NCBI GenBank assembly: GCA_964507235.1
Contig: CAZDPE010000029.1
Span: 1 to 25,586, forward strand
DNA length: 25,586 nucleotides
From: Suilimivivens sp964507235
GTDB lineage: Bacteria > Bacillota > Clostridia > Lachnospirales > Lachnospiraceae
Reading direction: 5' to 3'
The notes beneath the pieces are model-generated. The model saw only the letters and a list, made by a program, of their open reading frames with translations, did no database searches and had not been told where the DNA came from. This document shows, one piece after another, positions 1 through 9,600 of the stretch; the first letter of the stretch is position 1, and each line of letters starts with the position of its first letter. Made by a program: the position numbers and the translations under genes.

Positions 1-656
1 TGATCATATTTTTTGGAAATAGTATCCTTAGCAGCAAACCATAAATCCTGCTTTGTATCAATTGCATAGTTAAAACATGCTCTTGCAAAGCTGGAAATGG
101 ATTTTTCTGTATTGTGAATGCCCTGAATGATTCCGGCACCGTCAAAATTATGTATCAGTTCCCTTACTTCTGTTCCATCTTCAGCAGTAAATACCAGTTC
201 CGCCTTTCCCTTTCCGGGAACCTTGATTTCCGTATTCTTATATACATCTCCGTAAGCATGACGCGCAATGGTAATGGGTTTCGTCCAGTTTTTCACATAA
301 GGGATAATCCCCTTTACAAGAATGGGAGCACGGAATACGGTACCATCCAGAATTGCACGGATTGTTCCGTTAGGACTTTTCCACATTTCCTTCAGATTAT
401 ATTCTGTCATTCTTGCTGCATTGGGCGTAATGGTTGCACATTTAACGGCCACCCCGTATTTTTTCGTTGCTTCCGCACTGTCTGCTGTTACTTTATCATC
501 TGTTTCATTTCTGTGCTCTAATCCAAGGTCATAATATTCCGTCTTTAAATCAATGTAAGGCAAAAGCAGCTCATCCTTAATCATTTTCCACAGGATTCTC
601 GTCATTTCATCCCCGTCCATTTCAACCAGGGGTGTTGTCATTTTAATTTTATCCAT
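1..656 (-). CDS. icd: NADP-dependent isocitrate dehydrogenase, N-terminal part (cut by window edge)
   Basis: Translating the minus strand from the ATG at 654-656 gives 218 residues before the window ends, so the C-terminal part is missing (the family is about 400 residues). The protein is of the homodimeric NADP type related to eukaryotic IDH1. It starts MDKIKMTTPLVEMDGDEMTR, carries the substrate loop WKSPNGTIR at about residues 92-100, and has the isocitrate-binding ARHAYGD at about 131-137. The enzyme oxidatively decarboxylates isocitrate to 2-oxoglutarate with NADP+ in the cytoplasm. A purine-rich AAGGAAAGG site precedes the start, 17 bp after the GntR gene. It is the last visible gene of a citrate synthase, regulator, IDH operon, which suggests 2-oxoglutarate and glutamate synthesis. 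Identification is secure; only the missing end limits it. Confidence 0.95.
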   Translation of the reverse strand, partial: MDKIKMTTPLVEMDGDEMTRILWKMIKDELLLPYIDLKTEYYDLGLEHRNETDDKVTADSAEATKKYGVAVKCATITPNAARMTEYNLKEMWKSPNGTIRAILDGTVFRAPILVKGIIPYVKNWTKPITIARHAYGDVYKNTEIKVPGKGKAELVFTAEDGTEVRELIHNFDGAGIIQGIHNTEKSISSFARACFNYAIDTKQDLWFAAKDTISKKYD

Positions 657-673
657 TATACCTTTCCTTCCTT

Positions 674-1366
674 TTAATCTTCCTTCTTATAAATATCGTA
701 CAATCCATTTCTAACTATATTATCATAAGCATTATTCATGTGCAAGGTTGCCAGCCTTTCCGCTTCCTGGGCATTTCCGGCTTTAATCGCTTCCATAATC
801 TGTCTGTGCTCCTCATTGGAAGCAATACCTCTTTCCTTTGTAGAAAGTGTTTTCTTACGGATTCGTATTAAATACTGGTGAAAATCCTGAAGAAGGTTTT
901 CCAGCATTTTGGAGTTGCAGGCTTCATACAGAATATGATGAAACCGGTTATCCAGCTCCGTCATCTGCTCCATATGCCCCTTAGACGCATGAAAGCTTGC
1001 AAGATAAACATTTTCTTCCAACTCTTCCAACTGCTCCGGTGTAATATATTCCGTTGCTAATCTTGCACACATTCCTTCAAGAGAAGAACGAATCATATAG
1101 ATATCCTTTACATCCTTTGCCGTAATCCCTGTTACGTAAGCTCCCTTATTGGGAACTATCTGTATCAGGCCCTCCAGCTCCAACTGTCTGAATGCTTCCC
1201 GCACAGGAGTTCTGCTGACGCCAAGCTCTTTCCCGATTGCCACTTCCTTCAATTCTTCATTTTCTTTGTATTTACCGCTTAAGATATCCTCCCTCAGGCG
1301 GTTAAATACTCTTCCTCTCAGAGAATACTTATCCGTTACTTCCTTTTTTAAATCATAATTACTCAT
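674..1366 (-). CDS. GntR family transcriptional regulator (FCD subfamily)
   Basis: This 230-residue protein has an N-terminal winged helix-turn-helix (about residues 13-80, with GVSRTPVREAFRQLELEGL as the recognition region) and a C-terminal FCD ligand-binding domain. D139, H143, H187 and H209 fit the Asp/His metal-site pattern of this domain. FCD regulators usually sense a carboxylate or similar metabolite. The gene sits between Re-citrate synthase (32 bp upstream) and isocitrate dehydrogenase (17 bp downstream), so a TCA-branch metabolite such as citrate is a plausible effector; that is inference. A perfect palindrome of the type this subfamily binds overlaps the operon promoter at 2854-2867, which suggests autoregulation. 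The ribosome binding site is poor: the nearest AAAGG is about 17 nt upstream of the ATG. Low-level synthesis or translational coupling is therefore likely. Confidence 0.93.
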   Translation of the reverse strand: MSNYDLKKEVTDKYSLRGRVFNRLREDILSGKYKENEELKEVAIGKELGVSRTPVREAFRQLELEGLIQIVPNKGAYVTGITAKDVKDIYMIRSSLEGMCARLATEYITPEQLEELEENVYLASFHASKGHMEQMTELDNRFHHILYEACNSKMLENLLQDFHQYLIRIRKKTLSTKERGIASNEEHRQIMEAIKAGNAQEAERLATLHMNNAYDNIVRNGLYDIYKKED

Positions 1367-1398
1367 TTTTAAGTTTACACTTGCCTTTCTTTGACAAA

Positions 1399-2811
1399 CT
1401 AACCGATAGTTGTGTTAAGCAGCTTACATGCTATTGCAATCTGCTCAATCAACTCAGCGTCTGTAATAACTGTAACACGGCCTTCTTCATACTGCTTGTC
1501 CACCCATTTTTTTACTTCTGCAACCACCGGATCCCCTTTATCAAGCTGTTTCTCTCCTTTCAGCTTAAAATAAGTATTAATCCAATGAGCAATGCCTGCA
1601 AGCCCTGATGTATTAGAAACTGCGCACAGCACCGGCCTGTTTAAAAATTTATCCGTATCGAATATATTATAAATTTCTTCGTTCTTAAGAAGTCCATCCG
1701 CATGAATTCCCGCTCTTGTTACATTGAAATTTTTCCCCACAAAAGGTGTTCTCTCAGGAATATGATAACCAATTTCTTTCTCGTAATATTCAGCCAGTTC
1801 TGTAATAACGGTTGTATCCATGCCGTTTAAATCGCCCTTAAGCTGTGCATATTCAAATACCATGGCTTCAAGAGGCGTATTGCCTGTCCTTTCTCCAATA
1901 CCAAACAATGAAGTATTTACACCTGAACAGCCATACAGCCATGCCGTAGTGGAATTAACAACTGCCTTATAGAAATCATTATGCCCGTGCCATTCAATCA
2001 ATTCATGGGGCACGCCCGCATGAGTATGAAGGGCATAAATAATACCCTGAACGCTTCTGGGAATAACGGCACCGGGATAATTTACCCCGTATCCCATAGT
2101 ATCGCAGGCGCGGACCTTAATGGGAATCTTATATTCATCCATCAGTTTCATCAGTTCCAGACAAAACGGCACTACATAACCATAAATATCTGCACGGGTA
2201 ACGTCCTCCAAATGACATCTGACGCTGATTCCTTCCTCCAGACAATCCCTTACGACGCTTAAATAATGCTCCATAGCCTGTCTTCTGGTCATTTTCAGTT
2301 TTAAGAAAATATGATAATCAGAACAGCTTACTAAAATACCTGTTTCTTTCATACCAATTTCCTTTACCAGCTTAAAATCTTCCTTACTGGCCCGAATCCA
2401 GCTTGTAACCTCCGGAAATTCATATCCCCGCTCCATACATTTATAAACAGCATCTCTGTCCTTTTTGCTGTAAAGGAAAAACTCACTGGCACGTATCATT
2501 CCGTTAGGTCCGCCAAGCCTGTGCATATAATCATAAATTTTTACAATCTGCTCTGTAGTATAAGGCGCCCTGGATTGCTGTCCGTCACGAAATGTAGTAT
2601 CCGTAATCCATATATCCTTCGGCATATTGTGCGGCACAATCCTGTCGTTAAAAGGAATCTTAGGTACTTCTGAATAGGGAAACATATTTCTGAATACATT
2701 GGGTTTTTCCACATCATCCAATATATACATATGCTCTTCAATTTCAAGCAGATTATTTTTTGTATTCAGTGATACCGGTCTGTCTAAAAAAAGTTCATTT
2801 TCTGGAGCCAT
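1399..2811 (-). CDS. Citrate (Re)-synthase-like enzyme of the isopropylmalate/homocitrate synthase family
   Basis: 470 residues from the ATG at 2809-2811, which follows an ideal AGGAGGAGATAGTT site. An in-frame TTG 54 bases upstream lies inside the -10/operator region and cannot be the start. The HMGL-like TIM barrel shows the metal-binding DTTFRDGQQ at 71-79, HGHND at 275-279 and GIGERTGNTPLEA near 304-316. Family members condense acetyl-CoA with a 2-oxoacid. Clostridial Re-citrate synthase (known from Clostridium kluyveri) belongs to this group rather than to the classical Si-citrate synthases. The adjacent isocitrate dehydrogenase favours citrate as product, because no leucine or lysine genes are nearby. 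Homocitrate or citramalate synthase remain alternatives. The gene leads a regulated operon with its own strong promoter. Confidence 0.82.
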   Translation of the reverse strand: MAPENELFLDRPVSLNTKNNLLEIEEHMYILDDVEKPNVFRNMFPYSEVPKIPFNDRIVPHNMPKDIWITDTTFRDGQQSRAPYTTEQIVKIYDYMHRLGGPNGMIRASEFFLYSKKDRDAVYKCMERGYEFPEVTSWIRASKEDFKLVKEIGMKETGILVSCSDYHIFLKLKMTRRQAMEHYLSVVRDCLEEGISVRCHLEDVTRADIYGYVVPFCLELMKLMDEYKIPIKVRACDTMGYGVNYPGAVIPRSVQGIIYALHTHAGVPHELIEWHGHNDFYKAVVNSTTAWLYGCSGVNTSLFGIGERTGNTPLEAMVFEYAQLKGDLNGMDTTVITELAEYYEKEIGYHIPERTPFVGKNFNVTRAGIHADGLLKNEEIYNIFDTDKFLNRPVLCAVSNTSGLAGIAHWINTYFKLKGEKQLDKGDPVVAEVKKWVDKQYEEGRVTVITDAELIEQIAIACKLLNTTIG

Positions 2812-2853
2812 AACTATCTCCTCCTCAAGATTGTATTTTAAAAACTCTTGTAT

Positions 2854-2867
2854 AATTGTATACAATT
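2854..2867. promoter_or_regulatory. Predicted GntR/FCD operator overlapping the citrate synthase -10
   Basis: AATTGTATACAATT is a perfect 14-bp palindrome whose core TTGTATACAA resembles operators of FCD-type GntR regulators. It overlaps the -10 hexamer of the citrate synthase promoter. A further TTGTATA half-site begins 8 bp away, at 2848-2854. Binding here would block RNA polymerase. The regulator gene is the second gene of the same operon. Confidence 0.65.
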
Positions 2868-2883
2868 GCTTCTGCTATGTCAA
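2855..2883 (-). promoter_or_regulatory. Sigma-A promoter of the citrate synthase operon
   Basis: On the minus strand a perfect TTGACA (-35, 2878-2883) is followed after 17 bp by TACAAT (-10, 2855-2860). Transcription should start near 2848, giving a leader of about 37 nt before the ATG at 2811. The -35 box is made by the final Leu and Thr codons and their neighbours of the upstream protease gene. Confidence 0.85.
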
Positions 2884-3831
2884 CAATGAATTTATCTGCA
2901 GCATTCCAAACCCCTGCTTATTCCATGGTTCCTTCAAATCCTTTGCCGTATTCTGAAGCTTTCTTTTTACCTGCTCATTTGAATAAAAAGGATATTTCTG
3001 CAAAAGAAGCGCTATTGCTCCTGAAACAATCGGGGTCGCCATAGAAGTACCGCTTTTGGCGACATACGGATTTTTATAGCGCCATCCTCTTTTTTCAAAA
3101 AAAGCGTTGCATGAAATAATATCTGTACCCGGAGCCACAATATCAGGTTTTTTCATTTCATAGGGGCTGGGTCCTCTGCCCGAATAGCTTTCACATAAAT
3201 GTTCTCTGTTTCCAAAATAACCGTCTTCATGACACCCCACGGTAATTACCTTTTTTCTTGCTCCTATCGGTGAAATTGTCATAGGCCCCGGGCCGGAATT
3301 TCCCGCAGCACATACTACAATAAGGCCGCTTTTCCAGGCCTCATCCACCAGATCAAGAAGCGCTTTCATTCTGTCTTTGTCTGCCGGCTCCCCCATTCCA
3401 ATAGAAATATTCAAAATACGTATATCATATTTTTTTCTGTTCTGAAGAATCCAGTCTATACCTCCGGCCATATTTTCTATGATGCCGTCCCCTTTATAAT
3501 CAAGCACCTTTCCTACAACTAATCGGCTTTCAGGTGCAATTCCTCTGTATTTCCCCTCTGAAAGCTTTCCGCTGCCGCACATACATCCGGCCACATGGGT
3601 GCCGTGTCCGCTGTCATCATACACCTGCGGCCTCCCATTTACAAAATCTCTGAAAGCAATAATTCTATTATCAAAATCCGGATGAAATGCAATCCCCGTA
3701 TCCAGCATAGCAATAGTAACGCCGCGTTTTCCGCAGGATCTTACAAGTTCATCTGAACAGCCCAACTGATTTCTTACCCGAAGCATAAAGAAACTCCCGG
3801 CTTTTTGATTATGATATGCCGGAAGTTTCAT
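2875..3831 (-). CDS. Subtilisin-like serine protease (S8 family), no signal peptide
   Basis: A 318-residue S8 peptidase with an intact catalytic set: Asp44 (MLDTGI), His76 (SGHGTHVAG), oxyanion-hole Asn178 (AAGNSG) and nucleophile Ser263 (SGTSMATP). There is no hydrophobic N-terminal leader and no membrane segment, and the catalytic domain begins within about 40 residues. It therefore resembles intracellular-type subtilisins rather than secreted ones. It is the last gene of the sortase/BspA operon, 10 bp after the preceding stop. The site before this start is weak (AAAGAAAC). A second ATG at 3786 follows GGGAG at good spacing and may be the real start, which would give 303 residues without touching the catalytic domain. 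Its substrate is unknown; processing or quality control of the operon's proteins is only a suggestion from context. Confidence 0.9.
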   Translation of the reverse strand: MKLPAYHNQKAGSFFMLRVRNQLGCSDELVRSCGKRGVTIAMLDTGIAFHPDFDNRIIAFRDFVNGRPQVYDDSGHGTHVAGCMCGSGKLSEGKYRGIAPESRLVVGKVLDYKGDGIIENMAGGIDWILQNRKKYDIRILNISIGMGEPADKDRMKALLDLVDEAWKSGLIVVCAAGNSGPGPMTISPIGARKKVITVGCHEDGYFGNREHLCESYSGRGPSPYEMKKPDIVAPGTDIISCNAFFEKRGWRYKNPYVAKSGTSMATPIVSGAIALLLQKYPFYSNEQVKRKLQNTAKDLKEPWNKQGFGMLQINSLLT

Positions 3832-3841
3832 AAATGTTTCT

Positions 3842-6619
3842 TTATTTTTTTTGTACCGATGTATGTTTTCCTTTATAAAAGAACAGCGCTATGGCAGCTG
3901 CCAAAAGTCCCATGGCTAAAAACCATTTTGGATGAATAGGATCTCCCGTATCTGGAGTGTCATCCTTATTTCCGGTCATACTGATAAAAGCTTCTCCATT
4001 CGCTGCTGTACCCTGACCACTCATGCCCGAATACTGATAAATACCATAAGGAGAAAAATGGTGCGCTGTAAACTGAATATAATCTCCATCTTCAAGATTT
4101 ACTATTCTATATTCCACTGCTTCAAGCTGACCGTCACTGTCAAGCGTTACTACGTGAAGTCCCTCTGTACCGATATTTTCAGGCTTGGGAATCTGTATCG
4201 TAACATATTGTTTCCCCAATTTAGTAATGGGAATCTGCCCTGTTGCATCATACAGTGTTATGTCAAAACCAAGCAGTCCTGATGGCTGCCTTCCACCATA
4301 TAATTCACCGTATGCCGATGCAAGATTGTGTGCTGACTCATCAGAATCTGCTATTGTCAGCACATAACTTTCTGAGTTTCCAGGCATGGTTGCCATGGCA
4401 TTTTCCATATTTGATGCGATAACTCCGCTGTCAATCTCCAGAAAGATCCCCTCAGCCGCAATATCCGCTGCTCCTTCCGATAAATCTGCAATCATATTTC
4501 CTGACGCATCAACTATTATACCATGAAAACCATAAGTTCCTTTTTCGAGAACCGTTCCTTTAAGGCTTTCTACCTGTCCTGATATAATTGCTGTTTTGCA
4601 ATTGCCAAAAGCATATGTTCTGCCCTCTGTATTTGAAAGACGCCCTGAATTTTCCCCCATAATAAGAACCGGAAGCTTTTCGCCCTCAAAGACTATGGTA
4701 TCCGTACCTCCTGAACAATCATAAGCGCCAAGTCCTATTTCTTCCATTGTTGCAGGAATCACTATCTGGGACAGCGGACAATCCTGAAATGCTCTGTCGC
4801 AAACCTGCTTTATCTGTGTTCCTCCGTTTACTGTTTTCAAATTCTTGCAGCCGCTGAAAGCAGCTTCTCTAATCACAGTAACAGAATCGGGAATATTAAC
4901 TGCCGTAACTCCCATATGATCTTTAAATACCTCTGCACCAATCTGTTTTACGCTATCAGGAATGTTAATTACACTGTCAGACCCCGTATAAGCAATCAGA
5001 ATACCATCTCCCACAATCACAAAAGAAGAACCGCTGTTATTCTGCAAGCCTGCAAGCCAGGGGGTCTGCGCAAAAGCATTTGCTTCTATTTCCTTAACGC
5101 TGGACGGAATAGTCACACTGGTCAGCTTATCACAATGATAAAATGCGCCATATCCTACTTTTTCAACGCCCTCCGGAATCACAACAGAAGTAATTCCTGA
5201 CCGCGCAAATGCAAAATCTCCAATATCAGTTATACCTTCATCAATCTCATATTCCGTCAAAGAAGCATCTTGATAATATGCCTGTGAAGCAATTTTAGCT
5301 CCTACTACCGTATACTTTGGAAAATCCTTCCCCTTTTGCGCATTAGCTGATAAGATATTACTTATATTTATAACGGATTCTTCCCCTGACGCAGTTTCTA
5401 TCCCTTCCGTTCCGCTGTTGTTTTCTGCGTCAAGATCAACCTTATTCAAACTGCTGTTATCCTCTATACCGGCAGGCTGGCTATTATCAATAAAAACAAC
5501 GGCATGTCCCGCCACAATACTGGTTTCCCCCAAAATCCTTCCGCTTGAGCTTCCTTCAATGGTAGTGGGAGAAACAGGCGGCGTTGCTTCCACTTCTGCT
5601 TCCGGTGTAGGAGAAGGCTCTGCCCCCTCCCCCTGACTTTCCATTTTTTCTGTCTGCTCATCTGTGATATTTCCAGTAATTTCATATGCTGAAATCACCT
5701 GCGAAGCCTGCACATCCTCATATTCAATATTATCCGCCTCCGAAGCTCTGAATGCCGCTGCAAAATCTCCGCTGTAGGTTCCAGCCGCAGCGTCAAATTC
5801 CACCTTTGAACAGCCATCGAAGGCCGTATCATGGATAAAGCTCATAGAATCCGGCAAAGACACCTTCTCCAGATTTACACAGTCTTCAAACGCTTTCGCT
5901 TCAATGCTTCTGACGGGAAGCGGTATCTGCACGGATTTTAAATTCAGGCAATTGGAAAAAGCATAAGAGGGAACACTGCTCAAACTGCTGTCAAGCGTCA
6001 CATGCTCAAGATATGGATTACCCCAAAATGCATATGCATGAATTTCTTCTACCGTATCAGGAAGAATCAACGCCGTTTTTTCACAATCCGGCATCATAGC
6101 ATAAAGAATTTTCTTTTCATCATCATACAAAACTCCGTCGCTATAATACAAATAAGGATTATCCTGTGCTACCGTCAGTTCTGAAAGCTGGCTGCAGTCC
6201 GCAAAGACGCCGTCTCCGATTTCTTTCAGTCCATTTCCAATGCTTACATTTTTTAATGCTTTGTTGCCGCTGAAAGCCGCCGCTTCAAGCTCCGTTACAC
6301 TATCTCCCACCACTATTGTGCGCAGATTATCGCAATCTGCAAAAGCACGATAATCAACCTTTTCAACATTAGCTCCGATAGTAACCTTTACTAAATTACT
6401 ATTGCCCGCAAAGGCCTCCTCTCCAATTTCCTTTATATCATCAGGAACAGACACGACTTCCGCCGTGCCTGTATATTTTAATAATTTACTTCCTTCCACC
6501 TGAAAATCAGATGCAGGTTCTATTGTTTCCGCCTCCACATCTGAAACAGGAATCTGAGTGACTGCCAGCGCTGCCGCAAAAAGCAGTGCGCTCAGAATCT
6601 TTACTACTTTTCTGTCCAT
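3842..6619 (-). CDS. BspA-like leucine-rich-repeat (LRR_5) cell-wall protein, 925 aa
   Basis: A secreted, wall-anchored surface protein. Residues 1-30 form a signal peptide (basic start, hydrophobic core, cleavage near DVEA). Two blocks of BspA/LRR_5 repeats (about 45-280 and 455-640) show the recurring 'I.EGAFxxCxxLxxVxIPxSV' pattern, separated by a Pro/Thr/Glu-rich linker around 335-360. A pre-anchor domain (about 750-865) ends in FTAHHFSPYGIY. The sorting signal TPDTGDPIHPKWFLA starts at residue 888 and is followed by a hydrophobic stretch and a basic tail. BspA proteins typically bind host or bacterial surfaces, but no specific ligand can be read here. The start follows AGGAGA overlapping the stop of the preceding gene (7-bp gap), so translation is probably coupled. 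The neighbouring sortase is the likely anchoring enzyme. Confidence 0.92.
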   Translation of the reverse strand: MDRKVVKILSALLFAAALAVTQIPVSDVEAETIEPASDFQVEGSKLLKYTGTAEVVSVPDDIKEIGEEAFAGNSNLVKVTIGANVEKVDYRAFADCDNLRTIVVGDSVTELEAAAFSGNKALKNVSIGNGLKEIGDGVFADCSQLSELTVAQDNPYLYYSDGVLYDDEKKILYAMMPDCEKTALILPDTVEEIHAYAFWGNPYLEHVTLDSSLSSVPSYAFSNCLNLKSVQIPLPVRSIEAKAFEDCVNLEKVSLPDSMSFIHDTAFDGCSKVEFDAAAGTYSGDFAAAFRASEADNIEYEDVQASQVISAYEITGNITDEQTEKMESQGEGAEPSPTPEAEVEATPPVSPTTIEGSSSGRILGETSIVAGHAVVFIDNSQPAGIEDNSSLNKVDLDAENNSGTEGIETASGEESVINISNILSANAQKGKDFPKYTVVGAKIASQAYYQDASLTEYEIDEGITDIGDFAFARSGITSVVIPEGVEKVGYGAFYHCDKLTSVTIPSSVKEIEANAFAQTPWLAGLQNNSGSSFVIVGDGILIAYTGSDSVINIPDSVKQIGAEVFKDHMGVTAVNIPDSVTVIREAAFSGCKNLKTVNGGTQIKQVCDRAFQDCPLSQIVIPATMEEIGLGAYDCSGGTDTIVFEGEKLPVLIMGENSGRLSNTEGRTYAFGNCKTAIISGQVESLKGTVLEKGTYGFHGIIVDASGNMIADLSEGAADIAAEGIFLEIDSGVIASNMENAMATMPGNSESYVLTIADSDESAHNLASAYGELYGGRQPSGLLGFDITLYDATGQIPITKLGKQYVTIQIPKPENIGTEGLHVVTLDSDGQLEAVEYRIVNLEDGDYIQFTAHHFSPYGIYQYSGMSGQGTAANGEAFISMTGNKDDTPDTGDPIHPKWFLAMGLLAAAIALFFYKGKHTSVQKK
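3845..3958 (-). other. Cell-wall sorting signal of the 925-aa protein
   Basis: This stretch encodes TPDTG, then DPIHPKWFLA, a hydrophobic segment and a Lys-rich tail. It has the architecture of a sortase substrate, but Thr replaces the Leu of LPxTG. The first 15 residues match the 1917-aa neighbour except at the x position. Confidence 0.85.
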
Positions 6620-6626
6620 AGTTCTC

Positions 6627-9600
6627 CTATGCCAATTTAGTCTTTATTCCGGTTTTATCTTTCTTAAAGAATAAGATTAATGAAATACATGCCATTCCTA
6701 TTGCCAAAAACCACTTAGGATGAATCGGATCTCCCGTCTTTGGCGTGGCATCTATGGTTCCCGCCGTCAAATTAGCCGTATCAACATAAATTACATAAGG
6801 CGAAAAATGAGCTGCCGTAAAGTTAATGCAGGGAACGCCGTCAACCGTTGTAAATTTTACATTTAAATCCTCCAACGCTCCGTTCACCACCGCAGCAGCC
6901 TTATTATTGCCTGCATACTGAACCAAATCGTCAGGAATAGGGATCGTAATATTTATGGAAATACCCGTTGTATCCGCAATCTTCGTTCTTCCAGTAGAAT
7001 CATATAAGCTGATATCCATGGGCAGATATTTAATCCTGCTGATATCGCCATATCTCGCCTGAAGCGCTGCAACTACTGCATCTGTTGCGGACTGATCATC
7101 CGTCACCTTCACAATAAAATTATCCGTTGCCCCGCTTACCGTTGCTCCCGCAAGCCCTGTATTGGAAAATCCGGGTTTTGTAATTTCCACTGAGGTTCCT
7201 GAATTTGTAGCTGCTGATGTACCGCTGTTCCCGCTGCTGCCGTTTCCGCTGCCGGTGCTTTCTCCTGCGGCTGACGTACTGCTTCCGGTTTTATAAGTCG
7301 CCGTAATCGCAACATTAGCCGCCGGCATAATAAATGTTGTGGAAGAAGAACTGTCATTTGCAAAGCCCACTCCCGCTGTGGATGTGGTCCACTTATCAAA
7401 CGTCTGGCCATCTCCCCTGTAATATGCATTGATTGCGACAATATCACCGGCGGCATAACTTCCGCTTCCGCTTCCGCCCGATACAGACACAGTATACTTG
7501 GTCTTTTCCGCATTCACATAAATAATTTCCGGTGTCGGCGTTGCCGTCGCACTGGGACTGGACGTCGGCGTTGCTGTCGCGCTGGGATTGGACGTCGGCG
7601 TTGCCGTCGCGCTGGAACTGGACGTTGGCGTTGCCGTCGCACTGGGACTGGACGTCGGCGTTGCTGTCGCATCAGGGTCTATAGTAGGTGTTGGTGTTGG
7701 TGTCTGTGATGTTACATCACTGTATCTTGCATAGAACGTCACATTTTCATATATTTTATCTTTAATAGAGATATCTACACTATCGTCTGCTTCCCATCCG
7801 GTGAAATGATCTGGATCAGCCGGTTCCGGAATATCGTCCTCATCCACTCTGCTTCCCGGTGTTATCTGTATACTTACCATACCCTGGCTTGTGTTTTTAA
7901 TATCTACAAAATATACGGTAACAGATTCCGTAGAAAAGTTAGCATATGCAATCGTACCGTCAGCGCTATATGTCCAGTTTACAAATGTATATCCATCAAA
8001 ATGCCAGTCTGACCACTTGGAATCGTTCAGATTAGGTTCTTCAAAATTGTCATCCAATGCAACTGTTGTTACTGTTTCCCATGGTGCGCTGGAATCGGTA
8101 GGATCTTTGGCAAGGAAGGTAACTCCTTCTGTCTTGCTGAAAACAGCATATGTGAAATAATACCCGTCTTCAGAATATTCATATTCATCCCAGCCTTCAA
8201 AAGTGTAGCCTGCGTACTGGTAATCCGGCCAAAGTTTGGAATTGCTCAAATCAGGTTCATAATTTGCTCTATACTCTTTCCATGTATCTGCATCTGCAAT
8301 AATATCAACTGGAACTGATACCGTTGAAATCAGAACCGATTTGGCATTATCAACTCCCTGAGGCGTTACATAATATCTTACCTGAACTACCTCCTCCGTT
8401 TCTATGTAGTAATAATTCTCTGCATAATTGCTGGCTGTTGAACCCGTGCTGCATATAAATCCGATTTCATCATCAATCCTTGCGCCCTCAGAGCCTTTAC
8501 TAAGAACTGAAGCAGAACCGGAACTTAAATCAATCTCTCCGTCTTCCACATCCAAAGTATCAGTAATATTACCCTCACTATCATAAGTATACGCTGCCAC
8601 ATCAGCAAATGCATCCGCTGCAATTGATATTCTGTCATTCGGAATCTCTACACTGTATAAAGATGTCGTATTCCAAAATGCGCCGGTTCCGATAGTAGCC
8701 GTACTTGAAGACAGGGTAACAATTCCCAGTTTATCCATCTGCGCAAATGCCTGGGAAGGTATTGCTGCAACAGAGGATTGTGAAAGGTCAACGCTTACCA
8801 CCTTGTCACAATTCTTAAAAGCTTCTTCCCAAAGAGTAGTGATTCCCACCAGTTCACTTGCAGTAATTTGTTTGGACCTGCATTCCAGGCATTCTACCAC
8901 TCCGGTTTTTGCACCATTCGCAAGCGCATAAATAATGCTGTTATCCGTAGTAAAGTTAGAACCCGAAAAGTTTACTGCCGTTAAATTTCCACAGCCCGCA
9001 AAGGGTCTGATACCGATTTCCGATATACTGGATCCGATTTCAGCATCTGTAAGGTTTCCACAATTTCTAAAAGCATAATCGCCGATAGAATAACCGCTGC
9101 CTGATCCATCGCCGGCATAATAAAACCTGGTAAGTCCCGTACATCCAGCAAAGGCATACGGTTCCACTTCTTTCACTGTATTCAGCGTAATTGACTCAAG
9201 ATCTACATCAGCTTTGGCATCCTCCTCTGTCTTTTTTCCGTTCGCATTCAACCCTGAAAACAGTCCTGGCGCAATAGCAGTAATTCCCGCCGGAAGGTTT
9301 ACATTCAGTCCTGCATTACGAATACTCTGATATACACTGTTGTCCTTTGTTTTGTCATCTTTACAGTCAATCGCCTCCTGAGCCGCAGTTATCATTTCCT
9401 GCGTAAGATATGGATAATCCCCTAATTTATATCCTTTGTAGATTTCAGAATAACTTGGATAATCCACCAGTTCGTTTCTCTGGCCTTCCGGATTATCCGG
9501 ATTATATACCACCTTCAAGTTCGTGGGCCATCCGCTGTAATAAGCAATATAGGAATCAGCCTGCTTGCTGTTATTGAAGGTGCTTCCCATCGCATAGTTA

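Noticed and set aside
114..534. Plus-strand ORFs in the first 540 bases
   Set aside because: They are antisense to the isocitrate dehydrogenase reading frame, which shows clear family motifs.
2812..2865. Extended N-terminus of the citrate synthase from TTG at 2865
   Set aside because: The TTG lies within the operator and just upstream of the predicted transcription start; the ATG at 2811 has an ideal ribosome site.
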